Shown: positions 1 to 9,181, counted from the stretch's first letter. The stretch: 64,000 nucleotides of DNA from Falsiroseomonas algicola (GCF_011040385.1 NZ_JAAIKB010000001.1:434001-498000); one strand, 5' to 3'. The notes: generated by a model not told the origin, from the letters alone. Numbers and translations: made by a program.

Positions 1-242
1 AGGCGCTGGAGAACATCCTGGCGGTGGTGAAGGAAGCCGGGGGCGGCCCGGAACATATCGGCCGCCTGACCTGGTACGTCACCGACATGGCGGAATACCG
101 TGCCAGCCTGGCGGAGCTCGGCCCCGCCTATCGCGCCGTGATGGGCCGCAACTTCCCCGCCATGGCGCTGGTGCAGGTGGTGGCGCTGGTCGAGCCCGAA
201 GCGAAGGTCGAGATCGAGGCGACCGCCATCATCCCCGGTTAG
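1..242 (+). CDS. RidA/YjgF family protein, C-terminal part
   Basis: The reading frame is open from the left window edge (codon phase starts at base 3) to TAG at 240-242, so the 5' end lies outside. The visible 80 residues run from ALENILAVVKEAGG through a TWYVTDMAEYR segment and a FPAMALVQVVAL segment to EATAIIP at the end. This is the usual C-terminal half of Rid proteins, which hydrolyse reactive enamine/imine intermediates from PLP enzymes. The conserved Rid arginine would be expected near the RNFPA segment, and R is present there. The specific subfamily cannot be fixed from this fragment. Confidence 0.8.
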   Translation, partial: ALENILAVVKEAGGGPEHIGRLTWYVTDMAEYRASLAELGPAYRAVMGRNFPAMALVQVVALVEPEAKVEIEATAIIPG

Positions 243-454
243 ACCGCCGGCGCTTCCGGCCCGGGCTCCATCGCCTCGTCCAGCGGCGCCGCCACCGCCT
301 CATCGGCGTCCTGCTTCCAGCCGCGGCGCTCCTCGCAGAGGCGTCGCGCGAGCAGCGCCGCGCCGATCGCACCCGCGCCGACGGCCAGGGTCATCGTCGC
401 CGCCGTCGCCACAGCCATTCCCATCATCGTGCCCGTCGCCATTCGCAGCAGCAT
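239..454 (-). CDS. small single-span membrane protein
   Basis: A 71-residue frame begins at ATG 454, preceded by an AAGGAGA ribosome site about 7 bases upstream; this site favours ATG 454 over the TTG at 460. Residues about 5-33 are hydrophobic and Ala/Met/Gly-rich, followed by an Arg-rich juxtamembrane stretch (ARRLCEERRG) and an acidic, Pro/Ala-rich tail. It overlaps the convergent RidA stop by 4 bases and lies 24 bases after the small zinc-ribbon-like gene, so the two and the PAS gene may be one transcript. I do not recognise a family. Coding nature is likely but not certain. Confidence 0.5.
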   Translation of the reverse strand: MLLRMATGTMMGMAVATAATMTLAVGAGAIGAALLARRLCEERRGWKQDADEAVAAPLDEAMEPGPEAPAV

Positions 455-478
455 GGCCAAGTCTCCTTCTGGTTCGGC

Positions 479-640
479 CTATCTGGGGCCGGGCCGCTTC
501 GGGGCAAGCGGAATGGGGGGTGGTGACAGGGATCGTTCCGCCGCGCAGGAGCACACGATGGTGCCATCGGCCAGCCGGTTCGGCATCGTGACCTCCTCGC
601 AATGCGGGCAGAGCACGGGTTCGGGGCGCGTCAGTTGCAT
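479..640 (-). CDS. small zinc-ribbon-like protein
   Basis: This 53-residue frame starts at ATG 640, overlapping the stop of the PAS/HPt gene (631-633). It carries CPHC near residues 11-14 and CSC near residues 30-32, a pattern fitting a small metal-binding knuckle, and ends in a Pro/Arg-rich tail. No clear Shine-Dalgarno is visible, so translational coupling to the upstream gene would be needed. The paired cysteine motifs in such a short frame are the main argument that it is real. Function unknown. Confidence 0.45.
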   Translation of the reverse strand: MQLTRPEPVLCPHCEEVTMPNRLADGTIVCSCAAERSLSPPPIPLAPKRPGPR

Positions 641-1503
641 GCGGCAGGGTCCGTGGGCAGGCCGGCAGCGAGCATGCGGAGCTGCGTGAGCGCACCCGCG
701 GCCGCGGCTTCCTCGATGCCCTCGAGCGTCTCGGCCGCCCTCTTCCAGCCGGCATTGGCGGCGATGCCACGCAGCGCATGGGCCACGGCGCGCGCGGCGC
801 CGGTATCGCCATCCGCCGCGGCGGCCGTCAGGCGCGGCAGGCGGGCGAACCATTCCTCCGCGAAGGCGTCCTGCATGGGATTGGGCCCCGCGGCAGCGGG
901 CTTCGCCAGGACCGGCGTGTAGAGCGTGACATAGCCGCCGCCCGGCAGGGGCGTGCGGCGCAGTTCCAGCAGGCTGCCATCCGGCCTTTCCCGCTGCAGG
1001 CGCTGCGGCACGGTGCCGTCATGGAACAGGCGCATGCGCCGCTCTGTCTCGGCTTCCGGATCGACCATGCCGAACTCCCCCGCTTCCGCCTGGATGCGGA
1101 TCACTTCGCGGAGCGGCATGCCGATGCGCAGCACGCGGCGCGGCACGCCGGCATAGTCGGAAAAGCGCGGATTCCAGCCGGCCAGGCGAAGATCGGCGTC
1201 GACCACGAGGATGCCATCCGCCATGGCCGCCAGCACGCCATCCAGCATCCGGGACTTGGCCTCCGACCGCTCCGTCAGCAGGCGGAGCTCCGCATTGGCG
1301 GCGGCCAGGTGGGCGTTGCGGGCATGCAGCTGAAGTTCCCGGCGCCGCAGGCGGCGCGCCTGCCACAGCACCGCCAGCGCCGCAGCCGCGGCCGCCAGGG
1401 CCAGCAGGCCGGCGACGGCCTGGCTCACGCCCGGCTCCGCGATGCCCTGCGCCCAGGCCGGCGTCGCCAGCAGTGCCGCCATGGCGACCAGCGGGACCAG
1501 CAT
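631..1503 (-). CDS. PAS-domain protein with C-terminal HPt-like domain
   Basis: From ATG 1503 the protein has about 290 residues. GGGAG lies 6 bases before 1503; the ATG at 1509 sits directly on that site, so 1503 is preferred. The N-terminus has a signal-like hydrophobic segment ending PAWAQG, a second transmembrane segment (about 32-50), and a coiled linker (about 50-85). A PAS domain follows (about 88-200; MADGILVVDADLRLAGWN, then RRVLRIGMPLREVI), of the PAS type common in Rhodospirillales sensor proteins. The last 80 residues contain AHALRGIAANAGW, like the phospho-accepting histidine motif of HPt domains. No kinase catalytic domain is present, so it probably relays or senses rather than autophosphorylates. 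It leads the small genes at 640 and 454. Confidence 0.65.
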   Translation of the reverse strand: MLVPLVAMAALLATPAWAQGIAEPGVSQAVAGLLALAAAAAALAVLWQARRLRRRELQLHARNAHLAAANAELRLLTERSEAKSRMLDGVLAAMADGILVVDADLRLAGWNPRFSDYAGVPRRVLRIGMPLREVIRIQAEAGEFGMVDPEAETERRMRLFHDGTVPQRLQRERPDGSLLELRRTPLPGGGYVTLYTPVLAKPAAAGPNPMQDAFAEEWFARLPRLTAAAADGDTGAARAVAHALRGIAANAGWKRAAETLEGIEEAAAAGALTQLRMLAAGLPTDPAACN

Positions 1504-1712
1504 CGTCATCTCCCGCCAGGTGGTTGTCGGGTCAGCCTTGCCTTCTACCCGCGCGTGCCGAAGGCCGGCAAGGTCGCGTCGAAGGCCGCCCCGACGCTGC
1601 ACTGCGTCAGGCGGGCTTGCCGCCGGGGGGCCCGATTGGCATGTTCCGCCCACTCCCAACCCCAGGGCGCGATCGAGGTGTCCCGGCACGGGCGTTCGGC
1701 AAGGAATGAGGC

Positions 1713-2924
1713 ATGGCCAAGATCAAGGTGAAGACCCCCGTCGTCGAGATGGACGGGGACGAGATGACGCGCATCATCTGGGGGTTCATCAAGGACCGCC
1801 TGATCCTGCCCTACCTCGACATCGACCTGAAGTACTACGACCTGGGCGTCGAGTACCGTGACCAGACCGATGACCAGGTGACGGTGGATGCCGCCAACGC
1901 GACCAAGCAGTACGGCGTGGGCGTGAAGTGCGCGACCATCACCCCGGACGAGGCGCGGGTGAAGGAGTTCGGCCTGAAGAAGATGTGGCGGTCGCCCAAC
2001 GGCACCATCCGCAACATCCTGGACGGCACGATCTTCCGCGAGCCGATCATCATCAAGAACGTGCCGCGCCTGGTGCCGCACTGGTCGAAGCCGATCGTCG
2101 TCGGCCGCCACGCCTTCGGCGACATCTACCGCGCGGTGGAGATGAAGGTCCCGGGCGCCGGCAAGGTGACCATGACCTACACGCCGGAAGGCGGCGCGCC
2201 GCAGGAGATCGGCGATTTCGTGTTCAAGGGCCCCGGCGCCTTCATGGGCCAGCACAACCTCAACGCCTCGATCGAGGGTTTCGCCCGCGCCAGCTTCAAC
2301 TACGGGCTGAGCCGCGGCTATTCCGTGTACTTCAGCCACAAGAACACGATCCTCAAGGCGTATGACGGCAACTTCAAGGACATCTTCAAGTCCATCTTCG
2401 ACGCCGAATTCGCCGACCGCTTCAAGGCGAAGGGCCTAGTCTATGAGGACCGCCTGATCGACGACATGGTGGCGTCCGCCCTGAAGTGGGAAGGCGGCTA
2501 CATCTGGGCCTGCAAGAACTACGATGGCGACGTGCAGTCCGACATCGTGGCGCAGGGCTTCGGCAGCCTCGGCCTCATGACCTCCGTGCTGCTGTCCCCG
2601 GACGGCAACACGGTGGAGTCCGAGGCCGCGCACGGCACGGTGACGCGCCACTACCGCGAGCACCAGAAGGGCCGTGAGACCTCCACCAACCCGATCGCGT
2701 CCATCTTCGCCTGGACGCGCGGCCTGTCCTACCGCGGCAAGTTCGACGGCACCCAGGATGTCGTGGACTTCGCCGATGCGCTGGAGCAGGTCTGCGTGGA
2801 GACGGTGGAAGCCGGCCACATGACCAAGGACCTGGCCCTGCTGATCAGCAAGGACCAGCCCTACCTCAACACGCAGGACTTCCTCGCCAAGCTGGACGAG
2901 AACCTGAAGAAGAAGATGGGCTGA
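1713..2924 (+). CDS. icd: NADP-dependent isocitrate dehydrogenase
   Basis: The 403-residue product oxidatively decarboxylates isocitrate to 2-oxoglutarate with NADP in the TCA cycle. The N-terminus ([20 protein letters not shown]) and the [13 protein letters not shown] and [19 protein letters not shown] segments are typical of the eukaryote-like homodimeric IDH subfamily found in alphaproteobacteria. [10 protein letters not shown] carries the cofactor-site sequence. Length matches the family. AAGGA lies 7 bases upstream of the ATG. It stands alone, with no other TCA gene adjacent. Confidence 0.97.
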   Translation: MAKIKVKTPVVEMDGDEMTRIIWGFIKDRLILPYLDIDLKYYDLGVEYRDQTDDQVTVDAANATKQYGVGVKCATITPDEARVKEFGLKKMWRSPNGTIRNILDGTIFREPIIIKNVPRLVPHWSKPIVVGRHAFGDIYRAVEMKVPGAGKVTMTYTPEGGAPQEIGDFVFKGPGAFMGQHNLNASIEGFARASFNYGLSRGYSVYFSHKNTILKAYDGNFKDIFKSIFDAEFADRFKAKGLVYEDRLIDDMVASALKWEGGYIWACKNYDGDVQSDIVAQGFGSLGLMTSVLLSPDGNTVESEAAHGTVTRHYREHQKGRETSTNPIASIFAWTRGLSYRGKFDGTQDVVDFADALEQVCVETVEAGHMTKDLALLISKDQPYLNTQDFLAKLDENLKKKMG

Positions 2925-2970
2925 GGCCAACGGCCGCCTTCGGCGTCTCGTTGGCCTGCATGTGCATGCC

Positions 2971-3012
2971 CTCAGACGCCGGGCGCGGCCTCCGGCCGCT
3001 TGGCTTCGCGGC
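2971..3012. repeat. covarying hairpin repeat, copy 1
   Basis: Downstream of icd: conserved left flank CTCAGACGCCGG, a 6-bp stem GCGGCC/GGCCGC with loop TCC, then right flank TTGGCTTCGCGGC. The same flanks and loop recur at 53930-53970 around a different stem (GCCCGC/GCGGGC). The stem differs by paired changes while loop and flanks are kept, which is seen directly. Confidence 0.7.
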
Positions 3013-3075
3013 ATAAGCCGCGGGCCGCATTCGCGGCCTCGGCCGCCTCCGGCGGCCGCAAGGTACACGCCATCC

Positions 3076-3105
3076 GCGGCCGCCAGGGGAAACCCTGGCG
3101 GCCGC
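3076..3105. terminator. strong GAAA-loop hairpin between icd and the DUF599 gene
   Basis: A perfect 13-bp stem (GCGGCCGCCAGGG and its complement) closes a GAAA tetraloop. There is no T tract after it, so intrinsic termination is uncertain; it could protect the icd mRNA 3' end or be part of the leader of the next gene, whose ATG is 26 bases away. Confidence 0.45.
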
Positions 3106-3131
3106 TTCCGTTCCGGGGGTAGTTAGCCGGC

Positions 3132-3836
3132 ATGCAGGAACTGACCGCCTTCGACATCGCCGGCCTGATCGTCTTCGCCTTGTGCTGGATCGGCTACACC
3201 ACCGCCGTCAGCCGCGTGCCGCGCTTCCGCGAGGCCAGCGTGATCGCGGCGATGGATGAGCACCGGCGCCGCTGGATGCGCGCCATGCTGGACCGGGACA
3301 ACCGCATCGCCGACATGGCGGCGATCGGCAACCTCATGAACAGCACCAGCTTCCTGGCCACCACCAGCATCTTCATCCTGGGCGGCCTGGTGGCACTGCT
3401 GGGCGCGCCTGACCTTGGCCGCCGGGTGGTCTCCGCCCTGCCCTACGCCATGGTGCCGGACGAGGTGGTGTGGGAGCTGAAGATCGCGCTGCTGCTGCTG
3501 ATCTTCGTGAATGCCTTCTTCGAGCTGACCTGGGCGCTGCGCCAGTTCAACTACAGCTCCATCCTGGTCGGCGGCATCCCCGGCGCGCCAGCGACGCCGG
3601 AGACGATCAGCCAGGCGGAGGTCGCCGCCCGGGTCCTGAACCGCGCGGCCCGGCATTTCAACACCGGCCTGCGCAGCTACTATTTCGGCCTGGCGGCGCT
3701 GGCCTGGATCGCGCATCCGGCCCTGCTGATCCTGGCGAGCCTCTTCGTGCTGCGCGAACTCCACCGGCGGGAATTCCGGTCCGAGGTGCGGGACGCCGTC
3801 TCCGCGCCGGAGGTCACCCGCGCCTATCGGCGCTGA
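3132..3836 (+). CDS. DUF599 family integral membrane protein
   Basis: The 234-residue product has a first membrane span at about 7-23 and the family-typical MDEHRRRWMRAMLDRDNRIAD segment (about 41-61). Further spans lie at about 75-93, 115-138 and 185-210. The family is annotated DUF599 and its biochemical role is not established. The gene ends inside the 3' end of the convergent J-domain gene (23-base overlap). No operon partner is evident. Confidence 0.85.
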   Translation: MQELTAFDIAGLIVFALCWIGYTTAVSRVPRFREASVIAAMDEHRRRWMRAMLDRDNRIADMAAIGNLMNSTSFLATTSIFILGGLVALLGAPDLGRRVVSALPYAMVPDEVVWELKIALLLLIFVNAFFELTWALRQFNYSSILVGGIPGAPATPETISQAEVAARVLNRAARHFNTGLRSYYFGLAALAWIAHPALLILASLFVLRELHRREFRSEVRDAVSAPEVTRAYRR

Positions 3837-4302
3837 CCTCGGCGCCCTTCTCGATCCGGCGCAGCACGTCCCAGAACTCCTTGAACACCGCCGCGCGGAC
3901 GGCCCGGTCCTCGGCATCGTCCGGGATGCGGTCGGGGTGGAAGGCGCGGGCGAAGGCGAGCTTGGCCTGGTGGAACCGGTCATCCGCCGGGCGCTGCCAG
4001 GGCAGGCGGAGGCCGCCGCGCGGCTTCGCGGCCTCGGCCAGGGCCAGCTCGGCCCGTGCGACACGCAACTCCGTCTTCAGCCGGGCGACTTCCTCGGCCA
4101 GCGCCGTGGTGCGCGGCCCTTCCTCCGACACCACCGCCGGGGCGCGGCGCAGCCTGATCCGTCCGGCGCGGGCCAGCAGCACGCCCATCCGCTTGCGGGG
4201 CGTCCGCAGCAGCCGCCACAGGGCGCGCATCAGCCGCCAGATGGCATAGGCCACCAGGACGGGCAGGATCGCGATCAGGGTACCGGCAAGGGTGACGAGC
4301 AT
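3814..4302 (-). CDS. membrane-anchored J-domain-like protein
   Basis: The 162-residue product has an N-terminal membrane span (about 2-22), a basic segment, and a probable coiled coil (about 60-90). Its C-terminal half contains FHPDRIPDD, the HPD signature by which J-domains stimulate Hsp70 ATPase. Only the part of the J-domain around HPD and the following helix is visible, so it may be a degenerate or shortened J-domain. GGGAAGG lies just upstream of the ATG. The partner Hsp70 and substrate cannot be told from the sequence. Confidence 0.65.
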   Translation of the reverse strand: MLVTLAGTLIAILPVLVAYAIWRLMRALWRLLRTPRKRMGVLLARAGRIRLRRAPAVVSEEGPRTTALAEEVARLKTELRVARAELALAEAAKPRGGLRLPWQRPADDRFHQAKLAFARAFHPDRIPDDAEDRAVRAAVFKEFWDVLRRIEKGAEVSADRRG

Positions 4303-4359
4303 CGGGCCTTCCCTCCCCGGAAGGCCTGGGGAGGCTCGGCCAGTTTCCTCGCCCCCCTG

Positions 4360-5439
4360 TTAACAGCCCTGCAACGCCAGGACGCGATCGAGCGGCAGTG
4401 ATCGCCCGACGCAGCGGCGGCCGTTGATGCGGCTTTCGATGGTGGTCGCCATGGTCAGCGCGTTCAGCACCGCCTCCTCCGTCGCCTCCGCGGCTGCCAC
4501 GAAAAGGGGCGAGGCCTTGTCGTTCGGCAGGTCGGCGTAGTGCGCGACGCCCGCGCGGCGCGCCGATGTGCGGATCACCTCGGGATGCGTCGCGAAGGCC
4601 AGCGCATAGTCGCCGGAGCCGTCGGAGAAGGCGGCGCCGGTGCGGGCGATGCCCGCCATGGCGCGGCGCGCCAGGCGCTGGAGGTTGCGGTCCGACAGCG
4701 GTGCATCGGTGGCGAGGATGACCATGACCGACCCATCGGCATCCGCCTGCTGCGCCACATGCTCAGCGAGGTAGTATTTCTGCAGGCGGCGCCCGACCTC
4801 CAGCCCCGCCATGCAGAGCGCGCCGCCGTAATTGGCCTGGACCAGCGCGCCGACCGTCCAGCCGCCCAAGGCCGCCGGCAGCACCCGGCTCGACGTGCCG
4901 ATGCCGCCCTTCCAGCCGAAGGCCATGGTGCCGGTGCCGGCGCCGACACTGCCTTCCGCGACGGGCCCGGGTGCGGCGATGGCCAGGGCTTCCGCGCAAT
5001 GGAGGGCAGTGACGCCACGGGCGCGGATATCGTTCAAGCGGCCGTCATTGGTCTCGCCCACCACGGCATTCACGCTGCGGACCTGCCCATTGCCTGGCTG
5101 GGCGAGCGTCCAATCCACCAGCGCCTCCATCGCCCGGCCGACGGCCAGCGTGTTGGTCAGCAGGATCGGCGTCTCGAGTTCCCCTAGTTCCTGCACCTGC
5201 GTCACCCCCGCCATCTTGCCGAAGCCGTTCATGGCGAAGAGGCCGGCGGGGACGCGATCGGCGTAGGGGTTGCCTGGATGCGGGCGGATGGCGGTGACGC
5301 CGGTGCGCGTGCCCTCGCCCTCGATCACCGTGACCTGGCCGACGAGGACGCCGGCGACATCGGTGATGGCGTTCAGCGGACCGGGGGGCAGGATGCCGGG
5401 GATGAAGCCGAGGGCGCGGGCGCGGGCGCGGGCGCACAT
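4360..5439 (-). CDS. P1 family peptidase (DmpA/L-aminopeptidase D-esterase type)
   Basis: The protein has 359 residues from ATG 5439. The N-terminal LPPGPLNAITDVAGVLVGQV matches the start of P1 peptidases, self-cleaving N-terminal nucleophile hydrolases that release N-terminal residues from small peptides. The family usually cleaves itself before a Ser in the second half; TDAPLSDRNLQRLARRA, a typical C-terminal helix sequence, is present. An in-frame extension upstream reads through AT-rich DNA unlike the gene and was discarded. Residues 3-8 are encoded by four tandem GCGCCC hexamers. The gene abuts the AT-rich islet at its 5' side. Confidence 0.88.
   Translation of the reverse strand: MCARARARALGFIPGILPPGPLNAITDVAGVLVGQVTVIEGEGTRTGVTAIRPHPGNPYADRVPAGLFAMNGFGKMAGVTQVQELGELETPILLTNTLAVGRAMEALVDWTLAQPGNGQVRSVNAVVGETNDGRLNDIRARGVTALHCAEALAIAAPGPVAEGSVGAGTGTMAFGWKGGIGTSSRVLPAALGGWTVGALVQANYGGALCMAGLEVGRRLQKYYLAEHVAQQADADGSVMVILATDAPLSDRNLQRLARRAMAGIARTGAAFSDGSGDYALAFATHPEVIRTSARRAGVAHYADLPNDKASPLFVAAAEATEEAVLNALTMATTIESRINGRRCVGRSLPLDRVLALQGC
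5412..5435. repeat. tandem hexamer at the start of the P1 peptidase gene
   Basis: Four exact 6-bp units (GGGCGC on the plus strand) encode alternating Arg and Ala. Copy changes would keep the reading frame and alter only the number of Arg-Ala pairs. Confidence 0.6.
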
Positions 5440-5607
5440 GCAGTGACTATCTTCTTGTAGCAAATGAGCCACACTCTGCGTCAGAAGGGCTAGAACATTT
5501 GGATTTCGAAGCAATCCAGGGTTTAGTATGTTTCGGTGTAGCAGAGCCGCAGTCGAACAATGCCCCGCGTCAGTATGAATTAATGTAAGAAACTCCGGAT
5601 CGCCGCC
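5440..5607. other. AT-rich noncoding DNA upstream of the P1 peptidase gene
   Basis: I see no convincing gene here. The base composition drops sharply just beyond the P1 start codon and stays low to about 6310. The promoter of the P1 peptidase gene must lie here, but no clear -35/-10 pair stands out. Confidence 0.5.
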
Positions 5608-5859
5608 TCAATGTGTGGGTCTTGACAGCCTATCTATGGTCTCGACCGTCCGCCCAAGTTCCGAGTCGTAGCTAACGCTGTGATGGCCAGACCCACTACC
5701 AAAGCTAATCAACCACATCAAAAGCGGTATAACAATCAACGTAAAAACCAACAAAGGCCCAAGTATTTCCTTCACGTCAAGCACCTTTCGCCGCGCGCGC
5801 ATCGATAAGAGATTACCAGAAACACCAGCGACCTGCAATGGGTCCGAAAAATTCGACAT
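5608..5859 (-). CDS. small membrane protein in AT-rich islet
   Basis: The 83-residue product has one strong hydrophobic span at about 35-52 (LLVFTLIVIPLLMWLIS). A Ser/Gly/His segment and a polar tail follow. It follows the other islet gene by 6 bases, so the two are probably cotranscribed. Codon use is AT-rich, unlike all neighbours. No family recognised. Confidence 0.6.
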   Translation of the reverse strand: MSNFSDPLQVAGVSGNLLSMRARRKVLDVKEILGPLLVFTLIVIPLLMWLISFGSGSGHHSVSYDSELGRTVETIDRLSRPTH

Positions 5860-5865
5860 AAAAGT

Positions 5866-6243
5866 TTACCGAAATGCAGCAACGGTTTGCCGAAGAATAA
5901 ACAACAAAAAAAACACCATAGTAAAAATAGCGAACACATAAATGATTACCAAAAAAACTCGCCTTCCGTCCCCAAAATTTGCCCATCGATATTTAAGTGA
6001 AAAACTCGAATAAAACAGAAAAAAAGAAACGCCGAATCCCCAAATTAACAGATCAGCTGCGTCCAAAATTCTTTGTTTTGGTGCGGACAGTTCGCTTGAT
6101 GTGGCGGCAAATATATTGCCTGAGAACCCAGCGAGACTCGCTAGCGCCAAGCCATACATTACAAATATCTTGCCGCACGCGTCATGTATTTCAACACCGG
6201 CTGGATCTAACTTAGGCAAAACATATGAGCAAATAGGCCTCAC
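5866..6243 (-). CDS. multi-span membrane protein in AT-rich islet
   Basis: The frame encodes about three membrane spans: MYGLALASLAGFSGNIF, DLLIWGFGVSFFLFYSSF and FLVIIYVFAIFTMVFFLLF. The start is uncertain. GTG 6243 gives 125 residues and ATG 6159 gives 97. Upstream in-frame codons run into alaS, where the translated sequence is Arg-rich and looks like a shadow. The last residues lie 6 bases from the next small membrane gene. AT-rich codons mark both as likely acquired together. No family recognised. Confidence 0.6.
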   Translation of the reverse strand: MRPICSYVLPKLDPAGVEIHDACGKIFVMYGLALASLAGFSGNIFAATSSELSAPKQRILDAADLLIWGFGVSFFLFYSSFSLKYRWANFGDGRRVFLVIIYVFAIFTMVFFLLFILRQTVAAFR

Positions 6244-6310
6244 AATTCGAACAAAAATAGAACAGCCCGCTGAAATTATTGGGAGCAGTCTAGCTAGGAG
6301 TCCAGTTAAC

Positions 6311-8959
6311 CTACGCTTCAAGCGCCGACCTAACAGCCGCAAGTGCTTCCGCCGCCTTGGCCGCGTCCGGGCCGCCGGCCTGGGCCATGTCCGGCTTCCC
6401 GCCACCGCCCTTGCCGCCGATCGCCGCGCTCGCCGCGCGGACCAGGGTCACGGCATCCGTCTTGCCCTTCGCGGCCTCTCCGATGCCGACGAAGACGCTG
6501 GCCTTGCCCTCCGCCGTCGCCACCACGCCGACGACATCGGCGGTGCCGGATTGCAGGATGGCCTCGACCACGCCCTTCAGATCCTTGGGCGGCATCTCGC
6601 CCAGTTCGCGCAGCGCCACGCGGAGCCCCGCGATGGTCTCGACTTCCGCCGCTGCACCGCCCGTCGCCAGCTTCTTGCGGAGATCGGTGATCTCGCGCTC
6701 CAGCTTCTTCCGCTCCTCGAGCAGGTTCGTGATGCGGTCCGCCAGTTCCGCCGGGCGCGCCTTCAGCACGGCGGCGGCCTCGTTCAGCTGGCGGTCGCGC
6801 TCCTCGATCAGCTTGAGGGCGGCCTCGCCCGTCACGGCCTCCACGCGGCGGATACCGGCAGCGACGGCGCCTTCGGCCACGATGCGGAACAGGCCGATAT
6901 CGCCGGTGCGCTTCACATGGGTGCCGCCGCAGAGTTCCAGCGAATAGACGCCGAAACGCTCCGTCGCCATCGGGTCATGGCCCATGGAGACGACGCGCAC
7001 CTCCTCCCCGTACTTCTCGCCGAACAGCGCCATGGCGCCGATCTGCACGGCGGCGTCGGGGGTCATGAGGCGGGTGACGACCTCGGCATTCTCGCGGATG
7101 CGGCTGTTCACCTCCGCCTCCACCCAGGCGAGGTCCGCATCCGTCATCGGCGTCGGCTGGCTGACGTCGAAGCGCAGCCGGTCCGGCGCGTTCAGCGAGC
7201 CCTTCTGCGCGACATGGGTGCCGAGGCGCCGCCGCAGCGCCTCATGCAGCAGGTGGGTCGCGGAGTGGTGGGCGCGGATGGTGGAGCGGCGGGCGTGGTC
7301 GACCTCCGCCTGCACGGCGAGCCCGACCTTGGCCTCCCCATGCGCCACGACGCCGACATGGACGAAAAGGTCGCCGAGCTTCTTCTGCGTGTCGCGGACG
7401 ATGATCCGGCAGGCCTCCCCGGCCGAGATCAGGCCGGTATCGCCGACCTGGCCGCCGCTCTCGGCGTAGAAGGGCGTCTGGTTGAGGATGACGGAGACCT
7501 CGGTCCCCGCCACGGCGCTCTCCACCACCTGGCCATTGGCGACGATGGCCAGGATCTCGCCCTCCGCCGTCTCCGTGGAGTAGCCGAGGAATTCGCTCGC
7601 GCCGAGCTTCTCCTTGAGGTCGAACCAGAGCGTTTCCGTCGCTGCCTCGCCCGATCCGGCCCAGGCGGCGCGGGCGCGACGCTTCTGCTCGGCCATCGCG
7701 GCCTCAAAGCCCGCGGTATCGACCGTCTTGCCCTCGCCCCGCAGCGCGTCCTGCGTCAGGTCGAGGGGGAAGCCGTAGGTGTCGTAGAGCTTGAAGGCGA
7801 CGTCGCCCGGCAGCGTGCCGCCCTCGCCCAACCGGCCGGATTCATCGGCCAGCAGGCCGAGGCCGCGCTCCAGCAGCGACCGGAACTTCGTCTCCTCCAG
7901 CCGCAGCGTCTCCGTCACCAGCGCCTCGGCGCGGAGGATCTCGGGATAGGCGGCACCCATCTGGCGTGTCAGCGCCGGGACCAGGCGGTGCAGCAGCGGC
8001 TCCCGCGCGCCCATCATATGGGCGTGGCGCATGGCGCGGCGGAGGATGCGGCGCAGCACATAGCCGCGGCCCTCATTGGAGGGCATGACGCCATCGGCGA
8101 TCAGGAAGGTGCCGGCGCGGAGGTGGTCCGCCACGACGCGGTGGCTGGTCTTCCACTGGCCGTCCGGATCCTGCCCGGTTGCCTCGCTGCTCGCCAGGAT
8201 CAGGGCGCGGAGCGTGTCGGTGTCGTAGTTGTCGTGTTTGCCCTGCAGGATGGCGGCGAAGCGCTCCAGCCCCATGCCGGTGTCGATCGAGGGGCGCGGC
8301 AGCGGCACGCGGGTGCCGGGGGGGCCTTCCTCGAACTGCATGAAGACCAGGTTCCAGATCTCGATGAACCGGTCGCCATCCTGGTCGGCCGATCCGGGCG
8401 GGCCGCCCGGGATCTTGTCGCCATGGTCGAAGAAGATCTCGGAGCAGGGGCCGCAGGGGCCGGTATCACCCATGCGCCAGAAATTGTCGGAGGTCGGGAT
8501 GCGGATGATCCGGCTGTCCGGCAGGCCCGCGACCTTCTTCCAGTAGACGGGGGCTTCCTCATCCTCCGAATAGACCGTCACCAGCAGGCGGTCCTTCGGC
8601 AGGCCGAAATCCTTGGTCAGCAGCTCCCAGGCGTGGCTGATCGCCTGTTCCTTGAAGTAGTCGCCGAAGCTGAAATTGCCCAGCATCTCGAAGAAGGTGT
8701 GGTGGCGCGCGGTGTAGCCGACATTGTCCAGGTCGTTGTGCTTGCCGCCGGCGCGCACCGACTTCTGGGCGGTGGTGGCGCGCGAATAGGGGCGCTTCTC
8801 CTGCCCCGTGAAGACGTTCTTGAACTGCACCATGCCGCTGTTCGCGAACATCAGCGTCGGGTCGTTCCGCGGCACCAGCGGAGAGGATTCGACGACCTCA
8901 TGCCCGTTACGGCGGAAGTAGTCGAGGAAGGTGGCGCGGATGTCGTTGCTGCTGGTCAT
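6311..8959 (-). CDS. alaS: alanyl-tRNA synthetase
   Basis: The 882-residue enzyme charges tRNA-Ala. The start [15 protein letters not shown] at 8959 is the classic N-terminus; the longer frame to 9055 adds a low-complexity shadow. Class II motif segments include [20 protein letters not shown], and [14 protein letters not shown] is present. The editing domain carries [12 protein letters not shown] near residue 565 and [13 protein letters not shown] near 676, which supply zinc/editing ligands. A C-terminal coiled coil and C-Ala domain follow ([14 protein letters not shown]). It lies downstream of recA, as in many alphaproteobacteria, with an unrelated divergent gene between. Confidence 0.97.
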   Translation of the reverse strand: MTSSNDIRATFLDYFRRNGHEVVESSPLVPRNDPTLMFANSGMVQFKNVFTGQEKRPYSRATTAQKSVRAGGKHNDLDNVGYTARHHTFFEMLGNFSFGDYFKEQAISHAWELLTKDFGLPKDRLLVTVYSEDEEAPVYWKKVAGLPDSRIIRIPTSDNFWRMGDTGPCGPCSEIFFDHGDKIPGGPPGSADQDGDRFIEIWNLVFMQFEEGPPGTRVPLPRPSIDTGMGLERFAAILQGKHDNYDTDTLRALILASSEATGQDPDGQWKTSHRVVADHLRAGTFLIADGVMPSNEGRGYVLRRILRRAMRHAHMMGAREPLLHRLVPALTRQMGAAYPEILRAEALVTETLRLEETKFRSLLERGLGLLADESGRLGEGGTLPGDVAFKLYDTYGFPLDLTQDALRGEGKTVDTAGFEAAMAEQKRRARAAWAGSGEAATETLWFDLKEKLGASEFLGYSTETAEGEILAIVANGQVVESAVAGTEVSVILNQTPFYAESGGQVGDTGLISAGEACRIIVRDTQKKLGDLFVHVGVVAHGEAKVGLAVQAEVDHARRSTIRAHHSATHLLHEALRRRLGTHVAQKGSLNAPDRLRFDVSQPTPMTDADLAWVEAEVNSRIRENAEVVTRLMTPDAAVQIGAMALFGEKYGEEVRVVSMGHDPMATERFGVYSLELCGGTHVKRTGDIGLFRIVAEGAVAAGIRRVEAVTGEAALKLIEERDRQLNEAAAVLKARPAELADRITNLLEERKKLEREITDLRKKLATGGAAAEVETIAGLRVALRELGEMPPKDLKGVVEAILQSGTADVVGVVATAEGKASVFVGIGEAAKGKTDAVTLVRAASAAIGGKGGGGKPDMAQAGGPDAAKAAEALAAVRSALEA

Positions 8960-9181
8960 CGCCTGATCGCTGCCATCGTCGCTGCCCCCGGGCGATCTGC
9001 CCGCGGATCGGGTGCCGCCGCCCTGGCCGGACGGCCCAAGCGAAAGCCGGGTCACTTACCGCGCGATGACAGATGCGTCGAGGGTAGGCATCCGGAACCC
9101 CCGTGCCATGGCGCCGTTCGGGAAAGACAGCCGGGCCGCGAGATGCCCGGCCACCACCGAACACCCCGAGGGAGGCCCATC

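Noticed and set aside
3814-4249. Plus-strand Arg/Ser-rich frames over the J-domain gene
   Set aside because: Antisense to the protein carrying the HPD motif; no motif of their own.
6101-9181. Very long plus-strand open frame (over 1000 codons) upstream of the DUF892 gene
   Set aside because: It is the antisense of alaS; translation is His/Arg/Ala-rich without motifs. Only its last 163 codons (from ATG 9182) are a real gene.
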